Assembly: GCF_000877395.1 (NCBI RefSeq)
Contig: NZ_JYFE01000032.1
Span: 1 to 64,000 of the forward strand
Direction: 5' to 3'
Origin: Jannaschia aquimarina
Lineage (GTDB): Bacteria > Pseudomonadota > Alphaproteobacteria > Rhodobacterales > Rhodobacteraceae
Length of the DNA: 64,000 bases
The position numbers and the translations under genes are program-made. The notes under the pieces were generated by a model. It was not told the DNA's origin and searched no databases. It saw nothing but the letters and a program-made list of their open reading frames with translations. Below are positions 43,895 through 53,459 of this stretch, piece by piece. Numbering within the stretch: the first letter of the stretch is position 1; the number at the start of each line of letters is the position of its first letter.

Positions 43895-44539
43895 TCAGGC
43901 GCCGGTGCCGATGGGGCAGGTCACGCCGGTGCCGCCGATCCCGCAATAGCCGTTCGGGTTCTTTGACAGGTATTGCTGGTGATAATCCTCGGCGTGGTAA
44001 AAGGCGGGGGCGTCCACGATCTCGGTCGTGATGGCCCCATATCCGGCGTCGCGCAGACGGGGCGCCATCTCGTCGCGTGTCCGCTCGGCCGCCGCTTTCT
44101 GGGCGTCGGAATAGGTATAGATCCCGCTGCGGTACTGGGTGCCGCGATCGTTGCCCTGGCGCATGCCCTGGGTCGGGTCGTGACCCTCCCAGAAGACCTT
44201 GAGCAGATCTTCGTAAGTCACAATTGACGGATCATAGATCACGCGCACCACCTCGTTGTGGTTGGTGCGGCCCGAGCAGACCTCTTCGTAGGTCGCGTTG
44301 GGCGTCTGGCCGCCCGCATAGCCGACGAGGGTCATGTGGACGCCGGGGATCTGCCAGAACATCCGTTCGACCCCCCAGAAGCAGCCCATGCCGAACATGG
44401 CTTCCTCCATGCCGTCGGGCACTTCGTTCGAGAGCGGCGTGCCGAAGACGTGATGCGTTGTAGCGGTCGGGATGGGGTAATCGCGGCCGGGCAGGGTGTC
44501 GTCGGTAAGCTCGGCCGGTTTGCGCTTGAGCAGGAACAT
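43895..44539 (-). CDS. msrA: Peptide methionine sulfoxide reductase MsrA
   Basis: A 214-residue enzyme reducing methionine-S-sulfoxide. The active-site motif is [13 protein letters not shown] near residue 52; resolving cysteines are in the C-terminal [15 protein letters not shown]. No signal peptide, so it is cytoplasmic. It is 33 bp downstream of the MFS gene and probably cotranscribed. Confidence 0.95.
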   Translation of the reverse strand: MFLLKRKPAELTDDTLPGRDYPIPTATTHHVFGTPLSNEVPDGMEEAMFGMGCFWGVERMFWQIPGVHMTLVGYAGGQTPNATYEEVCSGRTNHNEVVRVIYDPSIVTYEDLLKVFWEGHDPTQGMRQGNDRGTQYRSGIYTYSDAQKAAAERTRDEMAPRLRDAGYGAITTEIVDAPAFYHAEDYHQQYLSKNPNGYCGIGGTGVTCPIGTGA

Positions 44540-44572
44540 GAGCGTCTCTCCTTTCGGAGGGATATGGGGTCG

Positions 44573-45796
44573 CTACTCGGCTGCTGCCAGTCGGGGGGCG
44601 AGGACGGTCTCGTGCCCCGCGACGGGATGGCGCGGCACCAGCGTCGAAAGTCCGAGCGACACCGCCGCCATTCCGGCCGCGAGCACAAAGACGGTAATCG
44701 GCGAGGACAGCCACAGATAGCCCAGCGCAGCCGGCAGGAACACGGCCGCGATGTGGTTGATCGTGAAGGCCACGGCGGCGGTCGGGGCGATGTCTCCGGG
44801 ATCGGCGATCTTCTGGAAGTAGGTCTTGATCGCCAGCGCGAGGCTGAAGAACACGTGGTTCGCCACGTAGAGGGCCGCCGCCATCCACACGCCCCAGTCG
44901 AAGACGTAGAGTCCGGCATAGAGTACGAAGATCGTGCCCAGCCCCGCATATTCGACGATCAGCGCCGCGCGTTCGCCGAAGTGGCCCACGGCGCGGCCCA
45001 CCGCCGAGGCAGTCAGCATGTTGATCACGAGCGTTCCCATGAAGAGCGCTGTCACCTGATGGACGTCGAGGCCGTAACGCTCGACCATCATGAAGCCCGC
45101 AAACACGATGAAGATCTGGCGCCGCGCGCCCGACATGAATTGCAGCGCGTAATAGAGCCAGTAGCGGCGGCGCAGGATGAACTTCTTGGTCTGGGGGTGG
45201 GGGCTCTCGAATTGGGGGAAGACCAGCCAGGCGATCACGGCGATGGCGGCCGTGGCGCCGCCGGCAAGCCAGTAGACGGTATCGTAGCTGAGATCGAAGG
45301 CACGCCATGTCAGCACGATCGCGCCGTATGCGAGCAGCGTGCCGCCCGATCCGATGGCGAGAAGGGTGCCCAGCATGCGCGGCGCGCGGTCCTTGGGCAG
45401 CCACTGGAGCTGAAGGCTCTGGTTGACGGTCTCGTAATAGTGGAAGCCGATCGAGCTGAGCAGGGTGATGAACAGAAGGCCGCCCAGCGACGGAAATTGC
45501 GCCGTCAACGCTGTGGCCACCCCCAGCAGGATCAGCGAGACGAGCGCGAGCACCTGTTCGCGCACGAAGAGAATGACGAAGATCACCCCGATGGCGAGGA
45601 AGCCGGGGATTTCCCGCACGGTGTGGAGCCAGCCGATATCGGCGCCGTCGAAGCCCGCCATCTCGATCGTGAAGTTGTTCAGGAGCGCCGACCACGTCGC
45701 GAAGGCTAGCGGCATGGCGAAGGCCATCAGCATCAGGAGCGCGGCGGGGCGCCGCCAGGGGGGCAGTTCGGAGGCGCGGTCGAGCGGGAACGTCAT
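44573..45796 (-). CDS. MFS transporter
   Basis: A 407-residue protein with about twelve hydrophobic helices in two halves separated by a basic loop (HPQTKKFILRRRYW near residue 204). The family motif A is poorly kept. The substrate is unknown. It starts at the ATG at 45796, divergent from the YcxB-like gene. Confidence 0.85.
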   Translation of the reverse strand: MTFPLDRASELPPWRRPAALLMLMAFAMPLAFATWSALLNNFTIEMAGFDGADIGWLHTVREIPGFLAIGVIFVILFVREQVLALVSLILLGVATALTAQFPSLGGLLFITLLSSIGFHYYETVNQSLQLQWLPKDRAPRMLGTLLAIGSGGTLLAYGAIVLTWRAFDLSYDTVYWLAGGATAAIAVIAWLVFPQFESPHPQTKKFILRRRYWLYYALQFMSGARRQIFIVFAGFMMVERYGLDVHQVTALFMGTLVINMLTASAVGRAVGHFGERAALIVEYAGLGTIFVLYAGLYVFDWGVWMAAALYVANHVFFSLALAIKTYFQKIADPGDIAPTAAVAFTINHIAAVFLPAALGYLWLSSPITVFVLAAGMAAVSLGLSTLVPRHPVAGHETVLAPRLAAAE

Positions 45797-45882
45797 GGGA
45801 CCGGGCTACGCCCGTCGAGCCGTCCTGTCCATTGCGCATGGGCGCACTGGCGCTTGCGCGGGATGCCGGGCAAGGAAGGGGG

Positions 45883-46878
45883 ATGGAGACGCTGCGCTAC
45901 GAGTTCGACCTTCGGGGCTTCGACCTGAACCGGGTCGGCACGAGCATCTCGATGCGCGAGGGTGCGGCCGTGGCGATGACGCTCCATCTGGGTGCCTTCG
46001 TCCTGGCATTGGTCGCGCAAGCCGTCGCGGATCTATGGGTCTGGCTGCCTCTGGTCGTGCTGATCGCGGGCGCGGCAATCTATCCGATCCACAGGTCCCG
46101 CCAGATGCGCGCCGCGGGGGGCGGGCCGCTCTTGGGAGGTCCGGCGCGCGTGCGATTGGACCCGGACGGATATCGGCGGCGGGGCGAGGCGACGTTGAGC
46201 GAGGGTAGCTGGACGGCGGTCGAGGGTGTGACCCGGATGCGGCACCATATCGTGTTGCGCTTCGGGACGGGCTCGATCCTGCCGGTCAGCCACGACGCGC
46301 TGTCGCCGCTGGACCCCGACGAGGCCGCTGACCGGATCGAAGGTTGGATCGCGGGGTCGCCCGCCGGAGCCGCCATCGACGTGGCCGACGAGATCATGGC
46401 CGGGGACGTGCCGGCGATGATGTCCGCCGCCAACCGGCATCGGGCAGGGCACAGGCTGTGGAAGCCGCTGCTGTCGGCTGTCGGAGGCGTCTTGGCGATG
46501 GTGCTGTTCGCCAGCGTGTCGATGGCGCTGGGGCTGTCGGATTGGGTGGTGCTGGCGTTGATCGCCGCGATCCTGGCCGCGTTCCTGTGGTGGACGCGGC
46601 GAGAAGGCGCGCGGTTGAACGACGAGGCGAGCCGCTCTGCCCCGTTCAACGGTGCGTTGTCGGTCGTGCTTGCGCCCGAGGGATGGTCGGTGGACGGGCC
46701 GGGCTGGCGGCTGGCCGGAGAGTGGCGGCCCGACATCCGGGTGCAGGCCATCGCTGGTGCGGCTGTGCTGCGGATCGGTGCCGGGTTCTTTCTGCCGATC
46801 CCGAAGACCGCCCTGGCGCCGCATTCGGCGAAGGACGTGGCCACTTATGTGGAGCGGATGCGGCGCCGGGAGGGATAG
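45883..46878 (+). CDS. Membrane protein with duplicated YcxB-like unit
   Basis: A 331-residue protein built of two similar units: two helices (about 30-68) then a beta-rich cytoplasmic domain, and again two helices (about 195-240) then a second such domain. The domains share the theme of a value-X-proline loop before FxLPI/LPVSH (ILPVSHDALSP; FFLPIPKTALAPHS), typical of YcxB-like proteins. GGAAGGGGG precedes the ATG at 45883; the upstream ATG at 45832 is less likely. The function is unknown. Confidence 0.65.
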   Translation: METLRYEFDLRGFDLNRVGTSISMREGAAVAMTLHLGAFVLALVAQAVADLWVWLPLVVLIAGAAIYPIHRSRQMRAAGGGPLLGGPARVRLDPDGYRRRGEATLSEGSWTAVEGVTRMRHHIVLRFGTGSILPVSHDALSPLDPDEAADRIEGWIAGSPAGAAIDVADEIMAGDVPAMMSAANRHRAGHRLWKPLLSAVGGVLAMVLFASVSMALGLSDWVVLALIAAILAAFLWWTRREGARLNDEASRSAPFNGALSVVLAPEGWSVDGPGWRLAGEWRPDIRVQAIAGAAVLRIGAGFFLPIPKTALAPHSAKDVATYVERMRRREG

Positions 46879-46937
46879 GGTGGGCGCGGGCAATGTCCTG
46901 TCCAGCCCTTCCAACCTCCGCCCCGGGGCATCCGCCG

Positions 46938-46970
46938 CAAAGAAGAAGGCCGCCCCCGGAGGAGCGGCCC
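46938..46970 (-). terminator. Terminator of rpsD
   Basis: On the minus strand GGCCGC...GCGGCC with a 10-base loop is followed by a T-rich run (TTCTTCTTT). It lies about 35 bp after the rpsD stop. Confidence 0.75.
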
Positions 46971-47004
46971 GTTCCGGTCCAGCGGACCATTATCTGCGCC
47001 CGGA

Positions 47005-47625
47005 TCAGTTCTGGGCGTAGTATTCGATGACGAGGTTCGGCTCCATCTGGACGGCGTAGGGCACATCCGACAGGCCGGGGGTGCGCACGAAGCTGGCGCG
47101 CATTTTGGAGTGGTCGACTTCGAGGTAGTCGGGCACATCGCGCTCGGCGAGTTGGCTGGCTTCGAGCACGAGGGCGAGCTGCTTGGACTTGTCGCGCACC
47201 TCAATGATGTCGCCTTCCTTCACGCGGTAGGAGGGGATGTTGGTGCGGACGCCGTTCACCAGCACATGGCCGTGGTTCACGAATTGACGGGCGGCGAAGA
47301 TCGTCGGCACGAACTTGGCGCGGTAGACGACGGCGTCGAGGCGACGCTCCAGCAGGCCCATCAGGTTCTCACCGGTATCGCCCTTGACCCGCGCGGCCTC
47401 GGCGAAGATCCGCTTGAACTGCTTTTCCGTCAGGTCGCCGTAATAGCCCTTGAGCTTCTGCTTGGCGCGAAGCTGGAGGCCGAAGTCGGACATCTTGCCC
47501 TTGCGGCGCTGGCCGTGCTGGCCGGGACCGTATTCGCGGCGGTTCACGGGGCTTTTCGGGCGGCCCCAGATGTTTTCGCCCATGCGGCGGTCGAGCTTAT
47601 ACTTGGCAGAGGTGCGCTTGGTCAC
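47005..47625 (-). CDS. rpsD: 30S ribosomal protein S4
   Basis: A 206-residue primary rRNA-binding protein, standard length. It shows the N-terminal [18 protein letters not shown], the S4 RNA-binding domain [16 protein letters not shown]...[14 protein letters not shown] and the C-terminal EYYAQN. A GTG start is preceded by AAGGAGA. S4 often represses its own operon; a 160-base leader here could hold such a site. Confidence 0.96.
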   Translation of the reverse strand: MTKRTSAKYKLDRRMGENIWGRPKSPVNRREYGPGQHGQRRKGKMSDFGLQLRAKQKLKGYYGDLTEKQFKRIFAEAARVKGDTGENLMGLLERRLDAVVYRAKFVPTIFAARQFVNHGHVLVNGVRTNIPSYRVKEGDIIEVRDKSKQLALVLEASQLAERDVPDYLEVDHSKMRASFVRTPGLSDVPYAVQMEPNLVIEYYAQN

Positions 47626-47791
47626 CGTCTGATCTCCTTCAGATATGGTGCCTTCCCGGCCGATCCGGCGATCAGAGGCCATCAGCCCGAGAAGCGCCGA
47701 CCCCGCTGAGAGGGCGTCGAAGGGCGTTGTCCTTTGCCTTGCGGCCGACAGGCATCCCCTTGCGGGGGCCACCAACACCAATGGAAATCGC

Positions 47792-47820
47792 CGCCTACGG
47801 CGACCCTCGCCGGGTGTCAA
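47792..47820 (-). promoter_or_regulatory. Sigma-70 type promoter of rpsD
   Basis: On the minus strand TTGACA (47815-47820), a 17-base spacer and TAGGCG (47792-47797). It would give a leader of roughly 160 bases before the GTG start, room for an S4-binding structure. Confidence 0.55.
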
Positions 47821-47841
47821 GCGGTTTGGCCAGGTCCGAGA

Positions 47842-48903
47842 TCAGGACAGGCGCGGGGGCGCCGCATGGGAGAGGATCGCAAGCTCTCCGGCCGTCAGAC
47901 AGCGCCGTGCATGGGGGCCGTAGAGATGCGGGTCCGCGTCGATGCCGGGCGCCATCTCCAGCAGCGCGGAGCGGTCCGCCGGCGTGAGATGCGACAGGTC
48001 CGCGTCGCCGGGATGGAAGCTTTCGGCCCAGATGCCGTTGGCGCGCAAGACATGGTGCGAGGCCAGCAGGAGATGGACGTAGGTCACCGAACGAGCGGCG
48101 TGATCCACGAGGATCCGGCGGTCGTCGATCAGATCCTGCGCGCGGACCAGTACCTCCTGCTCGCCCCAGAGCGCGCGGCTTGCGTCACCGCCGATCAGCA
48201 GGCGGTGGCCGGGAGAGACGACGAGATCGGGCTGCGGCGCGCGGTGGCCGAATGCGTTGGCGCGGATGCGGACGGGACGCAGTTCGGGCCGGGCGGCCAT
48301 GGCGAAATCCGCGACCGTCCGGGTGCCGACCCACAGCACGGTGCGCGGGCCGTCGTCGCGCGTCACGACGCGGTCGCCCGGCAGCAGCTCTTCGACCGGC
48401 AGGGGGCCGTCGGGCGTCGCGATCAGGGTTCCGGCGGTGAAGCAGATCGGGGCCTTGCCGGACGTCCGGCGGGCGCGAGCGGGTTCGGGGGCCCGGACGA
48501 CGAGCAGATCGGTCTCGGCCGGCGGTGTTTCGTCGAAGACCCAGAGCGCGTCGCCCGCCCTGGTCACCGGGATGGCGGTCCAGCGGTGAGGGCCGAGCGC
48601 GAGCACGATCCGTGCGTCATCGGGGTCGTCAGGAGCCGCGTCGTCGGCCTGGGTGACGGGGGGCTGTTCGTTTCGGGCGCGCGCTAGCTTGCCGACCGAC
48701 CTGCGGCAGCGGCGGCGCAGTTCGCCCAGATCATCCGGAAGCGGAAGGGGTAGCGCATCGGTGCGATCGTCGAGGCGGAGTTCGGTCCCGCTCCACCGCC
48801 ACACGGCGCCTTCGGGAACGGCGGAACGGGCCGATGGAACCTGCCCATCGACCCGCATCTGCCTGGTGGAAATGACATGCGCGCGCGCGCCTGTCCCTGA
48901 CAT
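47842..48903 (-). CDS. Hint-domain protein (Hint_2 type)
   Basis: A 353-residue protein. The C-terminal half begins with CFTAGTLIATPDGPLPVEEL, the N-terminal splicing-like motif of Hint domains, and contains VVSPGHRLLIGG. These proteins are abundant in Rhodobacteraceae; self-cleavage is presumed from the Hint fold but not shown. The ORF is open to 49035, but I start at the ATG at 48903, leaving the CtrA-type box at 48960-48974 upstream. The N-terminal 150 residues are Arg/Asp-rich. Confidence 0.75.
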   Translation of the reverse strand: MSGTGARAHVISTRQMRVDGQVPSARSAVPEGAVWRWSGTELRLDDRTDALPLPLPDDLGELRRRCRRSVGKLARARNEQPPVTQADDAAPDDPDDARIVLALGPHRWTAIPVTRAGDALWVFDETPPAETDLLVVRAPEPARARRTSGKAPICFTAGTLIATPDGPLPVEELLPGDRVVTRDDGPRTVLWVGTRTVADFAMAARPELRPVRIRANAFGHRAPQPDLVVSPGHRLLIGGDASRALWGEQEVLVRAQDLIDDRRILVDHAARSVTYVHLLLASHHVLRANGIWAESFHPGDADLSHLTPADRSALLEMAPGIDADPHLYGPHARRCLTAGELAILSHAAPPRLS

Positions 48904-48959
48904 GCCTGCCTGTCCGCTACCGCGTTTTTTGCTTTGTTTTGCGGCCACTGCCCGACCGC

Positions 48960-48974
48960 TTAACGGTTTTTTAA
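48960..48974. promoter_or_regulatory. CtrA-type binding box upstream of Hint gene
   Basis: A perfect TTAA-N7-TTAA (48960-48963, 48971-48974), 57 bases before the predicted start of the Hint-domain gene on the minus strand. The surrounding 48904-49066 is AT-richer than its neighbours and otherwise gene-free. This is the usual arrangement for CtrA-activated promoters. Confidence 0.6.
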
Positions 48975-49066
48975 ACCGGGTTCGAATCGTTGGTAAACCC
49001 CCTGATTCGCACCAGACGAAACTTTTTTCGGCCATATATGGTTAACTCTTTCGGCTGTCAGGGAAA

Positions 49067-49606
49067 TCAGCCCGGTGGAGTTTCCCGGAGCGCGTCGAGG
49101 CGGTAGCCGTTGAACTCCAAGACCGTCCTTGCCGCGGCCCGCAAATCGGCGCGAAGCCGCCGATCGCGGGCAAGAATCCACCCGGCCCGGCCGTCCGGCT
49201 GGCCCAGAACGGCGACCCTGTAATCGGCGTCCGTCCACAGGATCCAGAGCGGGGCGGAGAAGGGGACGCCGGACAATTCCACATCGAGCCGGCCAGGGCC
49301 GTCCGGGGTGGCCGTCCCGGTAATCGCGCGGATCGGGTCGCCTTGTGGGCCGAGGCAGGTGTTGCGCACCGCCAGGGTACCATCGGGGCGCGGCGCGTAT
49401 TCCGCGGTCGCAGAAGCGCATCCGTTCTGGAACGGCACCGGATATGCGGCGATCTGGTACCACCGTCCGGCAAAGCGGGCGGGGTCGAAATCCGCCTTCG
49501 ACGCGATCGGGACGGAGGCGTCGCGGTAGCTTGGCAGCAGCGGGGCCAAAGGCGTGCCCCCGCACGCCGCCAGCACCAAACATAAAAGGGCAGCCGCGCG
49601 CCTCAT
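49067..49606 (-). CDS. Lipocalin family outer-membrane lipoprotein (Blc-like)
   Basis: A 179-residue protein with lipobox LVLAAC (lipid-modified Cys at residue 15) and the lipocalin signature FAGRWYQIAAYPVPFQNGC near residue 45. The barrel continues to the C-terminus. Such proteins bind lipids or other hydrophobic ligands at the outer membrane. Its start overlaps the pdeM stop. Confidence 0.85.
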   Translation of the reverse strand: MRRAAALLCLVLAACGGTPLAPLLPSYRDASVPIASKADFDPARFAGRWYQIAAYPVPFQNGCASATAEYAPRPDGTLAVRNTCLGPQGDPIRAITGTATPDGPGRLDVELSGVPFSAPLWILWTDADYRVAVLGQPDGRAGWILARDRRLRADLRAAARTVLEFNGYRLDALRETPPG

Positions 49607-50268
49607 CTCGGCATCGGGATCTCGACCATCGGCTGGCCGGCCAGGATGGCGCGCGCGTCGGGCGCCATCAGGCCGCTCAGCGCCCGGTCGCGGGACCGCA
49701 GCCCCCCGGTATAGGTGCCGTAGGCCGGCAGGATCAGCCGCGTGGCGTCGCGCAGGAAGCAGGGGCGCGAGACGTGGCGTCCGCGAAGCGACAGGCTGGC
49801 CTTGGGGTGGTAATGCCCCGAAACCTCGTGCCGGCCGGTTCGGGTCGCGATATGAACGAAGGAGAGCGGGCCGCAGGTCAGGCCTTCTGCCGCATGGCCA
49901 CCAAAGGCGACGGGGGCGGGGTCGTGATTGCCAGTGACCCAGGTCCAGTCGCGCCCCTCGATCATCGCGGCGATCCGGTCGCGGGCGTCGGCATCCAGCG
50001 CCGTCGCCGCCTCCATGTCGTCAAACGCATCGCCCAGCGAAATGACGGCGGCCGGATCCAGTGTCTCCAGATCGGCCTGAAGGCGGCGCAGCGTGTCCCG
50101 TACCTCGTAAGGCGGCAGGAGCGCGCCGCCCCGGCGGGCCATCCGTTCCGACTTGCCCAGATGCATGTCGCTGACGCAGAGCAGCGAGGCCTCCGGCCAC
50201 CAGAGCGCGCCGGAGGGCAGGGCGACCAGTGTCTCGCCCGCGAAGGTGAAGCTGTGCTCGTTCCGCAT
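49603..50268 (-). CDS. pdeM: Ligase-associated DNA damage response endonuclease PdeM
   Basis: A 221-residue metallophosphoesterase: SDMHLGKSERM, GDAFDD, GNHDPAP and GHYHPKASL supply the metal-binding residues. Members of this family are encoded with Lhr-type helicases and a ligase in bacterial DNA repair gene sets. The start at 50268 gives the standard length; upstream sequence is not coding. Confidence 0.88.
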   Translation of the reverse strand: MRNEHSFTFAGETLVALPSGALWWPEASLLCVSDMHLGKSERMARRGGALLPPYEVRDTLRRLQADLETLDPAAVISLGDAFDDMEAATALDADARDRIAAMIEGRDWTWVTGNHDPAPVAFGGHAAEGLTCGPLSFVHIATRTGRHEVSGHYHPKASLSLRGRHVSRPCFLRDATRLILPAYGTYTGGLRSRDRALSGLMAPDARAILAGQPMVEIPMPR

Positions 50269-50362
50269 GTGTTCCGGTCCCTCGCCTCTAGGAATCACGG
50301 GCGGGGGCCCGGTGCAAGGGGCGGTGCGCGGTGACGTCATTTCATGCGGGGAAGGGGCGCGC

Positions 50363-52786
50363 CTAGGCCGGCAACGCGCCCAGCCCGGCCTCCTCCATCA
50401 GGCGTGCGGCTTCCTCTTCGATCAGGCGATTTTCGCCTTTGCCGGCGATGGGGACGCGACCCGGTTCCAGAAAGAGGGGCGCGGAGAGCGGCGAGACGCG
50501 GTCGAGCGCGATCTGGTCGATCCGGTCCCCGACCGTCTTTAGCAGAAGATCGACCCGGCCGAAGTCGATATGGCCGCGCATCGCCTCTTCCTCGGTGATC
50601 TTGAGCATCAGGTGATCGGGATCGTAGCGGTGCAGCGTGTCGTAGAGGATATCGCTGCTGAAGGTGGCCTGCCGTCCGGTCGTCCGCTTGCCGGGAAAAT
50701 TCCGGTCGATCAGGCCCGAGATGACGGCGGCGGCGCGGAAGGTGCGCTTCATGACGGCATTGCCCGCAAGCCAGCTTTCAAGCGCGTCATGCACCCCGTC
50801 ATGGGAGAGGAAGGGCCGCACGTCGCGCACCGGCTGCAGCCCCCAGATCAGCACGGCGTAATCCGTCGCCACCAGACCCATCGGATCGAGGCCGGCCTCC
50901 TCCATCCCCTTGGTCACGAGCAGGCCCAGCGTCTGGTGCGCGTTGCGGCCTGCGAATCCGTAGAGGCAGAGATGGTGGCGGCCGTCGCGCGGAAAGCTCT
51001 CGACCAGCAGGCGGCCGGGTTCGGGCAGGAGCGAGTTCTCGCGTTGGAGCGCCAGCCATTCGCGGGTGTGCCAGGGCAGGGCGTCCCAGCGGCCGGGATC
51101 GTTGAGGATCTGCTGGATGCGTTCGGCCAACTGGATCGAGAAGGTCTGCTTGTAGCCGATATAGGTCGCGATGCGCGGCTCCTTGTCGGGGCGCGGCGAA
51201 ACCTCGACGGTCATCTGGTTCAGGCCCTCGTAGCGGACGACCTGCCCGCCCATCAGGAACGTCTCGCCGGGCGTGAGCGTGGCGGCGAACCCTTCCTCGA
51301 TCTCTCCCAACGGCTGGCCGCCTCGTCCGCGGAAGCGCACCTTCAGCGTGTCGGTGTCGATGATCGTGCCGAGGTTCATGCGGATCTGGCGTGCGGCGCG
51401 GGGGTCGCGCAGGGACCAGAGGCCAGGCTCCCGCTCTTTCAGGCGCTGATAGCGGTCGTAAGCGCGCAGGGCGTAGCCCCCAGTGGCCACGAAATCGAGG
51501 CACTCGTCGAAGGCCGCGCGGCTGAGATCGGCATAGACGCCGACGGTCTTGATCTCGGCAAAAAGGTCGGCGTCCCGAAAAGGCCCGGCGCAGGCGACGA
51601 GCGCGATATGCTGGCAGAGCACGTCGCGCGGGCCGTCGCGGCGCAGGTCGCCGTCGAGTTGGCCCTCGCGCACCGCTTCGAGTGCGGCGCGGCACTCGAT
51701 GACCTCGAAGCGGTTCGCGGGGACGAGCCGGGCCTTGGAGGGGGCGTTGTAGCGGTGGTTGGCCCGGCCGATCCGCTGCACGAGCTGCTTGACCTTCTTG
51801 GGCGCGCCGACCTGGATCACGAGATCGACGTCGCCCCAATCGATGCCGAGGTCGAGGCTGGAGGTCGCCACGATGGCGCGCAGATCCCCTGCGGCCATGG
51901 CCTGTTCGACCCTGTGCCGCTGCTCGCGCGCGAGGGCGCCGTGGTGGATGCCGATGGGCAGATCGTCCTCGTTGGCGAGCCAGAGCGCGTGGAAGAACAG
52001 CTCCGCCTGGGCCCGGGTGTTGTGGAAGATCAGCGTCGTCTTGTGCGCTTTCACCTCCGAGAGGATCGTCGGGATCGCGTAGCGGCCGCCCGCGCCCGCC
52101 CAGGGCGGGATCTCGTCCGTCCGCAGGATGTCGATATCGGGCGGCGGACCCGGATCGGCGTGCAGAATGGGGCAGGGGTCGGGATGGCGCGCGAGGTAAT
52201 GCGCGATGGCGGCCGGATCGTCGACCGTCGCCGACAGGCCCACGCGGCGCAGGCCGGGAGCGAGCGTCTGGAGGCGGGAGAGGGCCAGCATGAGCTGATC
52301 CCCGCGCTTGTTCTCGGCCAAGGCGTGGATCTCGTCGACGATCACCCGCTTGAGGCCTTTGAACGTGCGGTCGGCATCCGGGTAGCTCATCATGAGCGCG
52401 AGGCTCTCGGGCGTCGTCAGCAGGATGTGGGGCGGGTCGGCGCGCTGGCGTTTGCGCGCCGTCTGGGAGGTGTCGCCGGTACGGTCCTCGACGCGGATCG
52501 GCAGGCCTGCTTCGTCGATCGGAATGCGCAGATTGCGCCGGATGTCGTTGGCCAGCGCCTTGAGCGGTGAGACGTAGAGCGTATGCAGCCCCTCATGCCC
52601 GTTCGCGGAGATGTCCGCGAGGGTCGGCAGGAACCCGGCGAGCGTCTTGCCGCCGCCGGTCGGCGCGATGAGTAGCAGCGCGGGTTCATCGGCGCGGTCC
52701 AGCATCTCGTGCTGGTGGGGGTGGAGAGACCAGTGGCGGCTGGCGAACCATTCGGCGAGGGAGGGGGGCAGTTCCATCGCCCGCAT
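50363..52786 (-). CDS. Ligase-associated DNA damage response DEXH-box helicase (Lhr family)
   Basis: An 807-residue superfamily-2 helicase: motif I APTGGGKTLAGFLP, motif II DEIH, motif III-like LSATVDDP, and motifs IV-VI including TSSLDLGIDWGDVD and QRIGRANHR. A C-terminal extension (about 380-807) is typical of Lhr helicases. It precedes pdeM by 95 bp on the same strand; the usual third partner, the ATP-dependent ligase, is not in the window. Confidence 0.92.
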   Translation of the reverse strand: MRAMELPPSLAEWFASRHWSLHPHQHEMLDRADEPALLLIAPTGGGKTLAGFLPTLADISANGHEGLHTLYVSPLKALANDIRRNLRIPIDEAGLPIRVEDRTGDTSQTARKRQRADPPHILLTTPESLALMMSYPDADRTFKGLKRVIVDEIHALAENKRGDQLMLALSRLQTLAPGLRRVGLSATVDDPAAIAHYLARHPDPCPILHADPGPPPDIDILRTDEIPPWAGAGGRYAIPTILSEVKAHKTTLIFHNTRAQAELFFHALWLANEDDLPIGIHHGALAREQRHRVEQAMAAGDLRAIVATSSLDLGIDWGDVDLVIQVGAPKKVKQLVQRIGRANHRYNAPSKARLVPANRFEVIECRAALEAVREGQLDGDLRRDGPRDVLCQHIALVACAGPFRDADLFAEIKTVGVYADLSRAAFDECLDFVATGGYALRAYDRYQRLKEREPGLWSLRDPRAARQIRMNLGTIIDTDTLKVRFRGRGGQPLGEIEEGFAATLTPGETFLMGGQVVRYEGLNQMTVEVSPRPDKEPRIATYIGYKQTFSIQLAERIQQILNDPGRWDALPWHTREWLALQRENSLLPEPGRLLVESFPRDGRHHLCLYGFAGRNAHQTLGLLVTKGMEEAGLDPMGLVATDYAVLIWGLQPVRDVRPFLSHDGVHDALESWLAGNAVMKRTFRAAAVISGLIDRNFPGKRTTGRQATFSSDILYDTLHRYDPDHLMLKITEEEAMRGHIDFGRVDLLLKTVGDRIDQIALDRVSPLSAPLFLEPGRVPIAGKGENRLIEEEAARLMEEAGLGALPA

Positions 52787-52864
52787 GTAGCGCGCCGCGC
52801 GCCGATGTTGAATCGCATCGGCGCGCGTCCCGTCATTCGTGGCGCCCGGCTCTCGGGCGCGGGC

Positions 52865-53332
52865 TCAGCTTGCCGGTGTGTCGGCGCGCCGGGCCAATTC
52901 CGCGGCGTGGAAGCGCGCGATCGCTTCATCCGCCATGGCCTGTGCGGCGAGACGGGCGCGGATCTCGGGTCGGTCGGCGCCGGAAGCGTCATAGCGGGCG
53001 AGGGTCGCCTCGCTTTGCGCGGCGATGGCCTGGGTCAGCGCCTCGGCCTCTGCGAGTTCGTCATCCGTCATCGCGGGCAACCCGGCGCGAAACATGTCCA
53101 CGAGGTCGGACGCGTCGCAGCCCGTCACCGCGCAGGCATCAGCCAGGGCCGCGGCCAGATCGGGGACGTTGAACGACGTCATCTGAACGTTGGCCAAATC
53201 GCTCCGGTCGAGCGATCCGGCCCGTTCGGCCCGCCCGTCGAACGCCACCCAGAGCATGGCGGCGGCCGCGACGACGACAATGAATAGGGGTCGCACGCGG
53301 ATTGGTGCGCGGTGTTCGGGGGTGGTCTTCAT
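52865..53332 (-). CDS. Membrane-anchored hypothetical protein
   Basis: A 155-residue protein with a basic N-terminus, one hydrophobic helix (about residues 15-30) and an Ala/Asp-rich helical domain with two cysteines (ACAVTGC). It is likely anchored with its C-terminal domain in the periplasm. No family recognised. The following 53333-53459 holds no gene I can support. Confidence 0.55.
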   Translation of the reverse strand: MKTTPEHRAPIRVRPLFIVVVAAAAMLWVAFDGRAERAGSLDRSDLANVQMTSFNVPDLAAALADACAVTGCDASDLVDMFRAGLPAMTDDELAEAEALTQAIAAQSEATLARYDASGADRPEIRARLAAQAMADEAIARFHAAELARRADTPAS

Positions 53333-53459
53333 GCCACGCCTCCTTCTTGTCCTGCCTCGGACAGAAGGATCGGGGCGGAATGTGGCGGCTTTGGGGCAGG
53401 CGCGCCGCGATCGGGCGCGCGGGGCCTGCGGCGCGGCATGCGCGCCACAGGCATGTCGG

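Noticed and set aside
43769-43966. 65-codon plus-strand frame in the recO-msrA gap
   Set aside because: It runs through a dispersed repeat and into the msrA gene; Gly/Pro/Ala-rich, no ribosome site.
48970-49010. GGTTCGAATC resembling a tRNA T-arm, followed by GCACCA
   Set aside because: Flanking bases do not form the T stem and no acceptor, D or anticodon arms can be drawn.
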